Shown here: positions 22,277 through 33,138 of the stretch, piece by piece
Numbering within the stretch: position 1 is the stretch's first letter
Layout of the letters: each line of letters begins with the position of its first letter
Assembly (NCBI GenBank): GCA_030704615.1
Contig: CM060733.1
Location: 12,214,001-12,278,000, forward strand
DNA from: Takakia lepidozioides
Taxonomy: Eukaryota > Streptophyta > Takakiopsida > Takakiales > Takakiaceae
Direction: 5' to 3'
DNA length: 64,000 nt
Notes under the pieces: model-generated
Seen by the model: only the letters and a program-made list of their open reading frames with translations
The model's database searches: none
Told to the model about the DNA's origin: nothing
Translations under genes and position numbers: made by a program

Positions 22277-22760
22277 TCAAGTAATGGAGACGTAGTCAGG
22301 TGACCAATACATCCTCCACTCCTCAATCTCTGCTTCATGTCCTCGTCTGAACTCGTGGTATTCGTCCAGGCGGGCCTTCCAAATGCTGGAACAGTCCCTT
22401 CCACGCCATGAATGGGGTGAACAGCTGTGGATTGCGCATCTGCTGCAAATCACACCAGCTGTCGAACTCCTGGATAAAGTCATCCAGCTCCATTGTGCCC
22501 ACAGCTCCAAAGTACCTACGAGGCCCCTTGGTAGCTCCATACATCTCCTCCATGTCGTCCCACAACAATGGCGAAGGAAACTGCACACCTGTTGATGAAG
22601 CCTCCGAGTCTGTGTCAGACTCTGCACTAGTTGAGGATGGAGGTAAAGGTGGTCTGAACCGAACACCTCGTCTTGTAAACCCACTCTCACTGCTACTGCC
22701 TGTAGCCGTACTCCCCTCAAAACCCTTGGGTAACTCCATGATGACACTCACAACCCGCAC
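22277..22760 (-). pseudogene. gag N-terminal fragment of the methyltransferase gypsy element
   Basis: Two overlapping frames read MELDDFIQEFDSWCDLQQMR and LDEYHEFRRGHEAEIEEW, broken by one frameshift near 22385. The style, acidic with aromatic residues and preceded by a Ser/Thr/Pro-rich leader, is that of a gypsy gag N-terminus. No LTR is visible upstream. Confidence 0.55.
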
Positions 22761-24557
22761 CTACCCGACGTGACACTATAAGGCTCTAGTATTAGTTCTA
22801 ATAGTAGCACGGGTGGGCACCTGTTGCGGTTTAAGGGTCATATCCCAGTGGCTAAGGACACCTGCACCTGCATCCACCGCAAGAACTCCTATGGTTGGCT
22901 GGTCATCAACCCAGCCTCACCATAGAAGAAACACTAGTGGTCTTGCTGGTCATCACTCCAGCCTCGCCACCGACATCATACTCTAGGATTGACCGGTGAT
23001 CAAATCCGGTCTAACCCCTACAAAACCAACATGATGTACAGTCAAGCATGCAGGTGTGGGAGGGATCCAAACACAAGAAATCAAAACATCAACACCCCCA
23101 CACCAAAATCCCTCCGCAGTGCTGCTCCTGCAGAATACCCCAGCCCAAAAACCCGGACTGACTCTTGCCTCCACCTATGGAAAGGTTTTGGCATACCGAG
23201 AGGGTGGAACGTTATGGGGAGGAGAGACTAAAGCAATTCCTAACCCCAGCATGCCCTCATCCCAACATTCACCATTTCCTATGTAGCCATACACTAATGT
23301 CAAAGAGCGACATGTGTGTTACAAACAGACATCCCTGACTTGACACAGCTTCTTCAATAAACCTCAAATAGATGTGGGGAAGATCTAATTTAAATTAGAA
23401 AAAATCTATAGATTTTTTTGTCAGGTCCAAAAAACTAAAACCACGCTATCCCCCCAAAAACTACGTCAAACGGAGCTCTTTTGACAAAGATATGACCAAC
23501 CAAAGTTTATCTAATCCCATAAACATACTATTTGTCCATTTAATCGACAATAGGCCTGATTTGATTTGATTTTCCTTTCTCCTTTCTCTCAAACGGTTTT
23601 GTGGGATCAACAACTATCGAAAACCAAAGCCACACTAACGATGGAGGCATTAAGGCAGGTGGGGCCACTGCTCACAAATCGTATAATACTGAAGGCCAAC
23701 GATTGACTTCAAGAATTCTATCCCAGTTCACAACCCTGATCAGAGCCAATGTTTTCAAATAACCTCTTTTCCTCGAGGTCGATATAGCCACAGAGTTCAA
23801 TTGCGGAGCTGTTGGGGACAGGATCCATGGAATAATTATATCAGTGATATTATCCACATCCTTGTGCCCTCCGTTCCCTGCAGGTTCCCGAGTTCTATGT
23901 GCCTTCTAGATCATGAATATCAATGTCCAAAACACTGGCATGGGTGCAAATGAAACATGAATTGCATTGCAGGCTTGGGAATTTTGTTGTGCAACTGTAC
24001 AATATGGAAATAAGTCAGAGCGACTTGCCTTCGCTATTCGGTTTCCACCTCACGGTGTTGTCCACGCCAGCCACTACCAATTCCTGATAATCACAACCTG
24101 AAGGGCAACTCTGCAAGGCTTTCGTGAGAAAGTGGCATATCCCATGCAAGCAGTACAACATCCGACAGTGCCCCAACACCTACCAAGGGTCACTGGGGTG
24201 GCAGCCACGCTAATTTTCCTCCAATCCTTGTGTACAGGTTCCCTCTTGGCTAAGCCGACTTGACCTCAATGTCTTAGTCCACGATCTTGCATGTGTAGAG
24301 GAATCGAGTAGGGAAGCATTGACGAGTGTGAGTGCCAGCCGCTTGTGCATGAGCCCTGCAGAGGATATCACTTGTACCGCTCCAGTAAGGGAGGGGCCCT
24401 ACTACGATTCAGGCACTTTTATTTTTGAAGATGTGAACCATCGTAGAGATTCCGATCAGTAGAAATTCCTAGCATGAGAGTCTGCTGGGCAGAATGGTAT
24501 ATATTCTCGAGGCTGCTCCAAGACCTAACGGTACAACTATGACTATTGTTCATATCG
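22761..24557. other. No recognised gene
   Basis: The stretch beyond the gag fragment holds only short unsupported ORFs on both strands. I see no terminal repeats, primer-binding site or known domain. Confidence 0.5.
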
Positions 24558-24674
24558 TCACATGAAGAAGTTGGTCTTGGTCTTACCTCCCTGCAGGGCA
24601 TGTGCAGCTGAATCATAGACCCTTGCCGCGGCCTGCTCTGCTATGTCAAAAGTGCCTAGCCACGACTTGACAGC
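24558..24674 (-). pseudogene. C-terminal half of an AP2/ERF DNA-binding domain
   Basis: The minus strand encodes SWLGTFDIAEQAA, then ARVYDSAAHALQG and KTKTNF, which matches the second half of an AP2/ERF domain (WLGTFxTAEEAA, AYDxAA, LRGxxAxTNF). Plant AP2/ERF proteins are transcription factors that bind GCC-box or DRE sites. It starts just after CCACCTAG, a plausible intron 3' end, and stops at TGA (24558-24560). A frame offset by one carries on (SCDDMNNSHSCTVRSWSS). I did not find the N-terminal half (YRGVRxRxWGxW), so this is an isolated exon or a remnant. Confidence 0.55.
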
Positions 24675-26026
24675 CTAGGTGGCTGCTGGTTGCACTTTTG
24701 CATTACCTGCCAGGCTGCCTCTACCAGAGCAATTAATCAGCTTCATGGCCAGCAGGCACAAACCTTGAACTAAATCATAGATCAGAAGCCATTATCGAGA
24801 CGTCCATAGATCCAAAGAACTAGCACCGTCATAGAGCGTGGAGCGATCCATGCGATCAAGGCCAACCGAGCCGAGATTGAGATCTTTGCTTAAACCAAAC
24901 TTCCATCTTCCAACGAGAATTCAATTCTCTGCGGTACTGAGGTTGGTTGGCCTACTAATTTCATGTGCCATCGCATAGAAAAGAATCAACAAAGCAGTTC
25001 CGGCCACCTCAGCCCACATATGTGCTGGCTACCCAAATTCGACCAGTCCTTCTTGAAACTCCGAAATCCTAATAAATGCTGAACCCCAACACCAATGGAA
25101 GAAACTGAGCTGTTGTCTTGGAACACAGACTGCCCTCGACCTATTATTAGCTGCAATCCATCTTACGTGAGGGAAAATCCATGTATCCGTGAACCTTCTT
25201 CACAACCGTGGGTGATACCATTGTAAAGAGTCTAAGAAAAATTCCTGCCATAGCCGTTCTTTACTCATGGCTTCGCCTTCTGAAAGCAGTCCACCGTCAG
25301 CAGCCCAACTTGGATCGAGCTGAGTATGAAACCCCCATTCGCTAGCCTTATCATCACCAAGTTGTTACAGGCCCTGTCCATACTGATTAGCCCCATAATA
25401 TCCTGCAGCAGATTCAAGACAAACACGGCTAACTGAAGGTGGCCATGAGCTTCCGCCTTCAGTTCCAGATGTTGCCGCGTTCAACATACACGAGGTTGCT
25501 AGTAAAAGAGAGCTTACATGTCCAATGGCCAACAACAGTGCCACCTCTCGTCTTTTCAGACCGTAACTCTCATACAATGCTTCCCCGTAACTGTAGCAGT
25601 TCTGCACACCGTCACCGTCTGATCTACCATTCTTGGTGACCTCACTAGCCCCAATACATGCTTCCACTTATGCTCCGCTCAGTGATTTCAGATGGCGCCG
25701 CTAGTACTTGGACTGGCCCCCATGGTGAGGATTGAATCGGCTCAGCCTTCAGTGTTGGGCGATGCACCAGTTAACCTTAGTTGCGGGAAGCAATACCTTC
25801 TTTCACATAGGCTTCTCAGTTCGTCCTCTTCCAACAACCATGTACAAAGCAGCGCGGTCCTTTCTGTTCTCATAGCCACTATCTTCTATTCTACATATAT
25901 ATGGATTACATAATTCTCCACTTCACCAGCTCTCAAAACAAGCTTTGAAACAAAAACAGTGCTAAACTAAAAACTCACATCTCGCACTAACGATGCAAGC
26001 TCATGCAAGCTCATCTCTCTCGAGTG
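24675..26026 (-). other. Degenerate minus-strand coding-like stretch, unidentified
   Basis: A minus-strand frame at 25365-25667 is open for 100 codons. Beyond its stop it reads ASEWGFHTQLDPSWAADGG and RLWQEFFLDSLQW, which looks protein-like. I cannot assign it. It could be upstream exons of the AP2-bearing gene or an independent remnant. An AT-rich stretch follows to repeat X. Confidence 0.3.
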
Positions 26027-26378
26027 ATATGAAAACTAAACTCACACTGTTTGTTGACACAAAAACACGAAGTACAACACAATCACTCGTAAAATAAGAG
26101 TAGAGCCTGGGGCACCCCAAGCTATGGGGACTCCACCCCACAACATCCCACTCTCCCTCCATAAGTACACTCAGATGCTAAGCAGCGAGGGAGCTCGGCT
26201 GTGCAGGCTCAACTCGAGAGAGATGAGCCGCACGACTGATGAGCTCCTGAAGATAAGATGGTTCAGGTGTCAAATTAAACTTGACACCTGACTTAACACT
26301 TGAACTAATTTCAAGTGTTAAATACAAATAACTAGATTTATTCTAGTTAGTTTCACACTGTGTTTATTTAACTTGACA
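26027..26378 (-). repeat. Repeat X, copy 2 (352 bp)
   Basis: This is the inverted counterpart of 709-1061. It directly follows the end of the family A RNase H on the minus strand. Beyond its far end, at 26026 and lower, the sequence differs from what follows copy 1, as expected if an inversion joined different flanks. Confidence 0.75.
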
Positions 26379-26469
26379 CCTGCATCACGGACTTCGCCAT
26401 CTCATCCTTTCGGTAAGCCTTCCGGATCTTCTTTTGAAGCGTCGTCTCGCCCCTGTACACCAACATGAG

Positions 26470-27540
26470 CTGCTACTTTCTACTTAAAGCATCGGCCACC
26501 ACATTGTCTCGTCCCGGTTTGTACTGGATATCCACATCGAACACTACCAAAGTGTCTTGCCACCTAAGTTGTTTTGGGGACAACTTAGGCTGCGTGGCTC
26601 CGGGATGTTCTGGACTGGAGCTACCGCCATCCGCTGCTTCAACTCGGCAAAAGCTTGGCCACAAAAGGTGTTCCATACCCATACCTTGGACTTACACAGA
26701 AGGTCTGATAGCAGCCCCGCGATCCTGGCAAAATTTCTCACATACTTTCGGTAATAGGAGGCGAGTCCTAGAAAGGATCGCACTCCCGGGACCGAAGTCG
26801 GAGGCTCCCAGTCCAAGATCGCCCTCACCTTTCTGTCATCCATTTTGACCTCATCCTGAGGAACTCCACTTTTGTGACCCCGAATTCGCATTTTGAAGCT
26901 TTGGCATACAGCTTCCAGGGTTCCCGCAATTTCGGGAACTCCCTTTTGAGGTGCTCCAGGTACTCTTCATTTGTTTTCGAGTACACCAAGATGTCGTCGA
27001 TGTACACGATCACAAAGTCATCCAACCACTCCTGAAAAAGGCTGTTCATTAGCATGCTAAAGGTCGCGGGTGCATTGGTGAGCCCAAAAGGCATCACCAA
27101 GAACTCATATGAACCATATCTTGTCCTACACGCGGTCTTCTCCTCATCTCTTTTCGCCACTCGGATTTGATGGTAGTCGGAGCGCAAATCGATCCGGCTG
27201 AAATACTTCGCTCCTGCCAACCGATCGAAGAGGTCGTCGATCCTTGGCAAAGGGTACCGGTTTTTGATAGTCACTTTATTCAGAGCCCTGTAATCGACAC
27301 ACATCCACAATGTCCCATCTTTCTTGTCTGCGAATAGCACCGGGGCTCCGTAGGGTGAGTTACTCGGCTGGATGTACCCCTTTGACATTAGATCCTTGAG
27401 CTGAGCCTTCAGCTCGACCAACTCTCTGTGGCTCAACCGGTAGGGCGCCTTGGCAGGCGGCTCCGATCCCGGTATCACCTCAATCTTGTGGTCAACTCCC
27501 TTCGCGGTGGCAAGCCGCTTGGTAAATCCTCCGGCATCAC
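26470..27540 (-). pseudogene. Family A Ty3/gypsy reverse transcriptase and RNase H (5' half of the split element)
   Basis: The RT frame (27478-26825) reads [63 protein letters not shown] and [13 protein letters not shown], with the catalytic YIDD present. RSDYH replaces the usual RSGYH. A frameshift near 26860 leads to VRSFLGLASYYRKYVRNFA and a degraded RNase H that ends IQYKPGRDNVVADALSRK at 26473. The normal continuation into integrase is absent: sequence runs into repeat X at 26378. The integrase that fits lies at 1140-2480 on the opposite strand. Confidence 0.88.
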
Positions 27541-29063
27541 ATCCTAGTATTCTCCAAGATCCCCTTGTTCCAATGTGGGCTCGGCTCCCTATCGCCTTCT
27601 CCCTCCACTTGTCTTATGTAAAGCAAAAACTGGGGCTCGTGTGGCTCCCCCACGGCCCACTCTTTTGCTAATAGCAGGTTTATTCGCCCTCCCACTGGGT
27701 TAGGTGTTTCCGACACTCGTAAAACTTCACCACCATTCCCACACGGTAGCGTGACTATTCTCTTGCGGCCATCTGTGACTGCTCCGGATTTGCTCAAAAA
27801 GGTCATCCCCAAAATGAGATCCACTCTATCAATCTCGCAAATGGTGAAGTTCTCACGTCCCTCCCAATTCCCGAGCTGAAGAGGAACATCGAACGCCAAC
27901 CTCGTCGCCAATTGTGGTTTTCCTTTGGCAGAATGCACTTCAAAGGAGGCCCCCACATCACTTGTCGAGAGCCCCAGCTTCCTTCCGTTGTCGGTGTCAT
28001 GAAGGAGTGCGACACTCCTGTGTCCATCAACAACGACACGTTAGTTCCGGAAATCATCCCACTCACGAACATTAACTGACTCCCTTTACGTAAAGGGCCA
28101 GTCTCTTGATACAACTCACAAAAGTAGTTGCCTACCTTGCAAGTCTTGGCGACCACTGCTTCCACCAAACGGTTGATGGAATCTTTGGACAGCTCCGTGG
28201 CCGCCCGAGTCATGTTCAATTGACGGGGCTTCGCGCACTTCTTAGCCATGTGCCCGGGCTCTCCGCAATTAAAGCACACTCCATCGAAGGTCGCCTTCTG
28301 TCCATTATAAGCCGTCGCACCTGATTTTCTTTTCGGAGCACCGGGTGCCGCCTTGACGTGTGAAGGCCCTCCTTTCGATTTCCATGTGTCATTGTCGCCG
28401 CGTGGCCTATCCCACTTCTTTTCCGGTCGGAAGGAATCACCCTCCCGCCAAGTCTTCTTGCGGTTCAGCTCCGTACAGCCTTGTCTTTCGCCCCTAGGGA
28501 CATCCGAAAAACATTCAGCCCTTTCAATTGCCTTGTTCAAAGTCTTAGGTGGCTTCTCCTCCAACTTCCGCCTGGCCCATGGGGCCAGTCCCGCCACAAA
28601 GTTGAAGACCATTTCTGGTTCCGCCATATCCGCGACTTCGAGCAACAGCACATTGAAAGCCTGAACATAAGCCCGAATGTCACCCGTTTGCTTCAAATTC
28701 CTCATCTTGTCCCGGGCGAGCCTGGACGCGTTGAGAGGCACAAACTGTGTTTTCATAAGTTCCTTGAACCCACTCTAGCTCAAGGTTTCTGGGTTTGGAT
28801 TTTGATCGTGAAGGCGTTTCTGCCACCATTGTTGAGCATAGCCCCTCAAATAGGTGGGAGACACTTCCACCCGATCCTCGTTACTCAACTTGGCCACCCG
28901 GAAGTACTGCTCTAGCTCCAAGAGCCAAGTGTTGAGTGCCTTCCGATTTCGGACGCCCTCGAAGGTGTTGGGTTCCTTAGGCTTCACCTTAAACTTTGCC
29001 TTAGTGGAAGTGACATTAGCCGCTTTCAACACGTCTTTCAACGTCCCGCCAAACTGCGCCAAC
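27537..29063 (-). pseudogene. Family A gag C-terminus, zinc knuckle and protease
   Basis: The frame at 29065-28775 continues the gag begun at 36748 (LAQFGGTLKDVLKAANVTST, TFEGVRNRKALNTWLLELEQ, GYAQQWWQKRL). It stops at a TAG after NPETLS. The frame 28756-27803 holds the rest of gag, with knuckle CFNCGEPGHMAKKC and the protease motif LLMDTGVSHSFM (DTG intact). A frameshift then leads to 27956-27537, with NFTICEIDRVDLILGMTFL. This copy is broken, but its protease active site is better kept than in the copy at 62877. Confidence 0.87.
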
Positions 29064-29066
29064 AAC
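29064..29066 (+). other. AAC target-site duplication, left
   Basis: AAC precedes the left CACTA terminus and is repeated at 36516-36518 after the right terminus. Joining the flanks through one AAC restores the gag sequence seen in the copy at 61825-61850, apart from point differences. Confidence 0.85.
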
Positions 29067-29096
29067 CACTACAATAGATCGCGGTATATATGACTG
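29067..29096 (+). repeat. Left terminal inverted repeat of the CACTA element
   Basis: It begins CACTACAATAGATCGCGG, and its partner is 36486-36515. Subterminal ATATGACT/AGTCAT motifs follow for ~100 bp. Confidence 0.85.
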
Positions 29097-29984
29097 TATA
29101 TATGACTATCCCGTAGTCATAAACGGTACATATGACTGCAATGACATTAAGTCATGCAAACCAAGTGAATACAATGAATATAGTATGGTCGGTCATGGAT
29201 GACTACAATTAGATGAACCAAGTGATACATCTCACTGTCATGTGGCAGTCATATGTACTTCTACTATATATGACTTAGTGTGCTACTGCAAACTGTACAC
29301 ATGTCTCTTTTTTATAAGTCCAGGAGGTTTTGTGGATGTGTGCCATATGGCGTCTCCCGAAACTGCCATGTGGCATATCCATGAGGAGGATCTGCAGTCA
29401 TCATCTTGACTACAACCATGCTAATATCTGGACACGTGGCATATAAGGAGAGGTCTTACAGTCATTGTCATGACTACAAACATCCTGATATGTGGACACG
29501 TGGCATGTATCGAGGAGGTCTTGCAGTCATGATCATGACTATGACATGCTGATAAATGGACACGTGGTGTCATATGAGGGGTTGTTTTGAACTTTTAAAT
29601 GTATTGGATAGTCAGAGCAGCGACTATGCTTATCTTGTTAGGGCTAGTAGAGATCAGGGTTAGTATTATTCAATACTAAACAAAGAGAAGAACAAAGGGA
29701 AGAACAGAGACAAAAAATGACTCTGCAAATGAATGCTTTATTCACAGGCAAGAATCACAGGAAAGAACAAAGTCAGCAAGTGGAAAGGACAAAACATAGG
29801 CACTTAAAGACAACAGTAGATGTAAGAACTGCTGCCAGTCAAATTTACAATATAACACTGGAGTCCCAAAATTTGCTCCTCAAACAATAGTATGACAAAG
29901 TGCAAAGGACACTACATATGCACTGAAGATAGCAACAGATGTAAAATGCGTATGTCTTTCTACATTTGCTACTGTTCCAGCACA

Positions 29985-30206
29985 ACAACAAATCAGCAGG
30001 ATTCACGTCCGGCCTGCTGTGTGTACCCTGCAAACATCGCATTCCACGACACCACATCTCGTTCAGCCATGGTGTTGAAAACTCCCTTCGCATCCTTAAT
30101 GCACCCACATTTGGCATACATGTCCACCAGGACAGTGTTCAGAATGACATCCGGCACAATTCCAGCTTTGACGATGTCACCATGGACCTCTTTCTGGCCC
30201 TCTTGG
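29985..30206 (-). pseudogene. PPR gene fragment (pack cargo)
   Basis: The minus strand reads KEVHGDIVKAGIVPDVIL, then LVDMYAKCGCIKDAKGVF and VVSWNAMFAGYTQQAG. These are consecutive L, S and P-type motifs of a plant PLS-class pentatricopeptide protein. PPR proteins bind organellar RNA, often for editing. Only about two motifs are present, with no start codon or C-terminal E/DYW region. The reading frame across the fragment is open. Confidence 0.85.
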
Positions 30207-32112
30207 ATGAATCTGGGCCCACACTCTATCCCTGCTCCTTCAGCTATCCATGCCTATGCACAAATCATGCATACATCCTTGCCTTGCTACTAGCAGCTGA
30301 CGATGACAGCCTAGATTTGTTTTAGGAAACACCCAACTCAACTTATCACACTAGTTCCTATGCTCAATTGCATCTGTTACTCTCTATAATCAGACAGACA
30401 TTCACTTTCTTGCCTCGATTGTCCCACCATTGACTGGGTAAGAAAGTATTCATTCCACAACTTCTCCTCATCTCTGTTACCTGTTTCTGGATACTTTTAT
30501 GTTGTCACATTGGCAGTACTCTTCGTAGTCATACTTCAAACAGGCATATGCCCTGCAAAACATGCAAGAGCAAGAGACAGACAGAAGGGAGACAGAAATC
30601 AAGACAGAAGGGAGACATAAATCAAGAGTGTCCCTTCCAAATCCAGGTACTAAATGTACAGTAAGAGAAATTATACCTCCTCAACATCCCGGAGCTTAAG
30701 CTGCTCAATAAGGAACAACTGCTCAAAAACATCTCGCTCCTCTTCAAGCTTATTAAGTTCAATAAGATTCCAAAAACCGTAGCCCATGCAAACACCCAAA
30801 CACAACAAAGTCATTGGAAGTAGCATAAGTAACATTCATTTATCTAAGATGATGATGCTTCCAGACAAAATATCAGCCTGCAACCAACACACATAATGCC
30901 ATTTCTCTCATTTCTTACTTGCCAGATTGTCTGAGCTGACTGAGACAGCACATAAAAAAGAAGTCCCAAGGGAAAGGACCTGTTTGCATGCTTGCTCCAG
31001 TTGCAAAATGTTGCTGACATGCGAGCCCATCAGTAATGATCCAGTACTGTCGCTCCTTATGTGGCCCAGCCTCTAGCATTCAGGCAGCTTACATCACCCT
31101 CTTTTCACTTTAACTTCCAAGTTGTGCTCAAATTTCAGCACCAAGAAACATCTCCTCATAGTAAACTGGATAAAGGACGATATTAGACTGGTGTGACTGG
31201 CACAAATGCTCCACTGACCATGACCACATTTCCTGACTGTTTAGACAGAAGATAGCATAAGCTTAGGCCTGAACAAGTTGCTTACACTAACAAATGGTCG
31301 ATGAGTGATTCTTGGACGGCACCTAGGCAGCATTACCTAGGACCCCTGCCATGAGGAGGCAGAGTAAATCAGTTGGGAGAGTCTGGTGTTCCCAGCAGCT
31401 CTGACAACGAAACACAAATGAAACAATAGAAGAAATACGTTTGCTTCAAGAAAATCCAAACTCTTGTGAATCCTTGGAGATTCTGACAGCCTGAAAAGGA
31501 ATTTCAACTAGTGAGATGGTCACAAATGCCGCATGTGAAAACAATCCCCCACTAATGAGCAACTCATCCGGTCATTCCATCATCAACCATTGACAAGTCT
31601 CTTTATTGTTATGCAATCTGCTGAGAGAGAGCGAGAAGTATAAATTAGACTAAGCCTGCCTACAGTTTCACATCTTGAATGTTATCCCATGTTATCCCAT
31701 AGGGACAGCTCCGGCACCTCAACAATCAGTTCCAGAGTAACAATGCAATCTTATCAAAAAAATCTCATACACTCTAACTGAGTGTGGATTGAGCATCGTA
31801 AGTATTCATAACAACATCCATTCTACCAATAAAGTGTAAAAGGTTGAGCAAAGAATTGTATGAAGAATGCATGACAAGTTTCAGTATAAATAGAAACACT
31901 TGCCTCACATCAGAAAGAGTTCGCAATTCTTGCCCTGGCAAAGTTGAGCTGGCCATGCAATGCTCCCCGCAGTCCTGCTCAGGAACAACAACATTCACTC
32001 ACTGATCCCACTGGAGCTCTTTGACAACTTTTGAGCTACAAGACAGTTCTCTAGAAGAGAGAGACAACGTCAGCCAAAGCCAACATAAATGAGAGCCCCA
32101 TCCCCACCAGGG

Positions 32113-32485
32113 CTACCGCCCTCTTTGGAGGAGGGCTCTAAAGGCCCTAGACAAATGTTGGCTAACAGCTGCATGGGACCCCTCATAATATGAAGACTGT
32201 CCACAATCAATAGCATTTAATGTCACTTGCATCTGGGGGACTCTCTTTTCAAGTTGTTGCTTTGAGTTTGGAAAAAATCTTCCAATTGTCTCAACATGGA
32301 GCATCACAGTCTCCAACAGCTTCATATGGGTAAACTACTTCACATTTACACAAAAAAGGTGATACATTCCCAGATAACTGAGGCTGTCTCAGTGAAGGAA
32401 TGGACATTGCTACAACAGATGAAGACAGCAAGATAGCAATTGCCCTCTCAATTGAGAATTGTTTCATCCAGCTGAGGTACTTCAA
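32113..32485 (-). pseudogene. Unidentified coding-like fragment in the CACTA cargo
   Basis: Two overlapping minus-strand frames read YLSWMKQFSIERAIAILLSS and HVETIGRFFPNSKQQLEKRV. They could be exon remnants of another captured gene, since both look protein-like and lie in the same orientation as the PPR pieces. I do not recognise the family. Confidence 0.3.
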
Positions 32486-33138
32486 AGCAGCAGTAATCAG
32501 TGCTTACAGCGGTAACTTATGGCTTGCTCCACAGCTGTAATTGGACAAAGGAAGTTTCTACAACATGTCTGACACATTGTTTAGGCATCCCTAGGTCCCT
32601 GCAGATTTCTGATACTAGAACAAAAGATTGTTGTTGCCTCCTTTGAAGCACCCTTAACCTCCAAGCATAACTATCCTGATCCGAGAGGGCCACAATGTCG
32701 AGAGCACCATTCTCCTAATTAAGGGAAACAGAGGGGCAGAAACTATCAAAGGTTCACTCAACCAACTAACATGCAGAATTCAACATGGAAACTTAGGGTC
32801 GATTCTAATAAGAAGGAAAAATAGGGTGAAATATGTTGAAGAAAGTGCCTTCATTAGCAGTGCCTGATTTATCAATTCCGCCACTACTGCTGCAGCTTCC
32901 AGTTGACCATCTATCCATGTAGGTTGCTAGCAGCTATTGATCCACAAGGAATCATAGGAGCTTGAAGTCCGGCCCTCTTCGATGAATCTGGACCCACACT
33001 CTATCCCTGCTCCTTCAGCTATCCATGCCTCTACCAAACTCATGCATTCACCCTTGCCTTGCTGCTAGCAGCTGACAATGAAAGCCTCAAATTGTTCTAG
33101 GAAATACCCAACTCAACTTATCACACTAATTCCTATGC

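Larger units (their letters stand above)
15995..22760 (-). mobile_element. Ty3/gypsy retrotransposon carrying a DNA methyltransferase
   Basis: Read on the minus strand the order is gag N-terminus, rearranged gag, protease, DNMT3-like cytosine-5 methyltransferase, reverse transcriptase, RNase H and integrase. The RT-RH-IN order defines Ty3/gypsy. I found no LTRs or primer-binding site on either side, so the copy is truncated at both ends. Stops are mostly TGA or TAG of the kind made by C-to-T change, which fits decay of methylated DNA. The parts are annotated separately. Confidence 0.9.
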
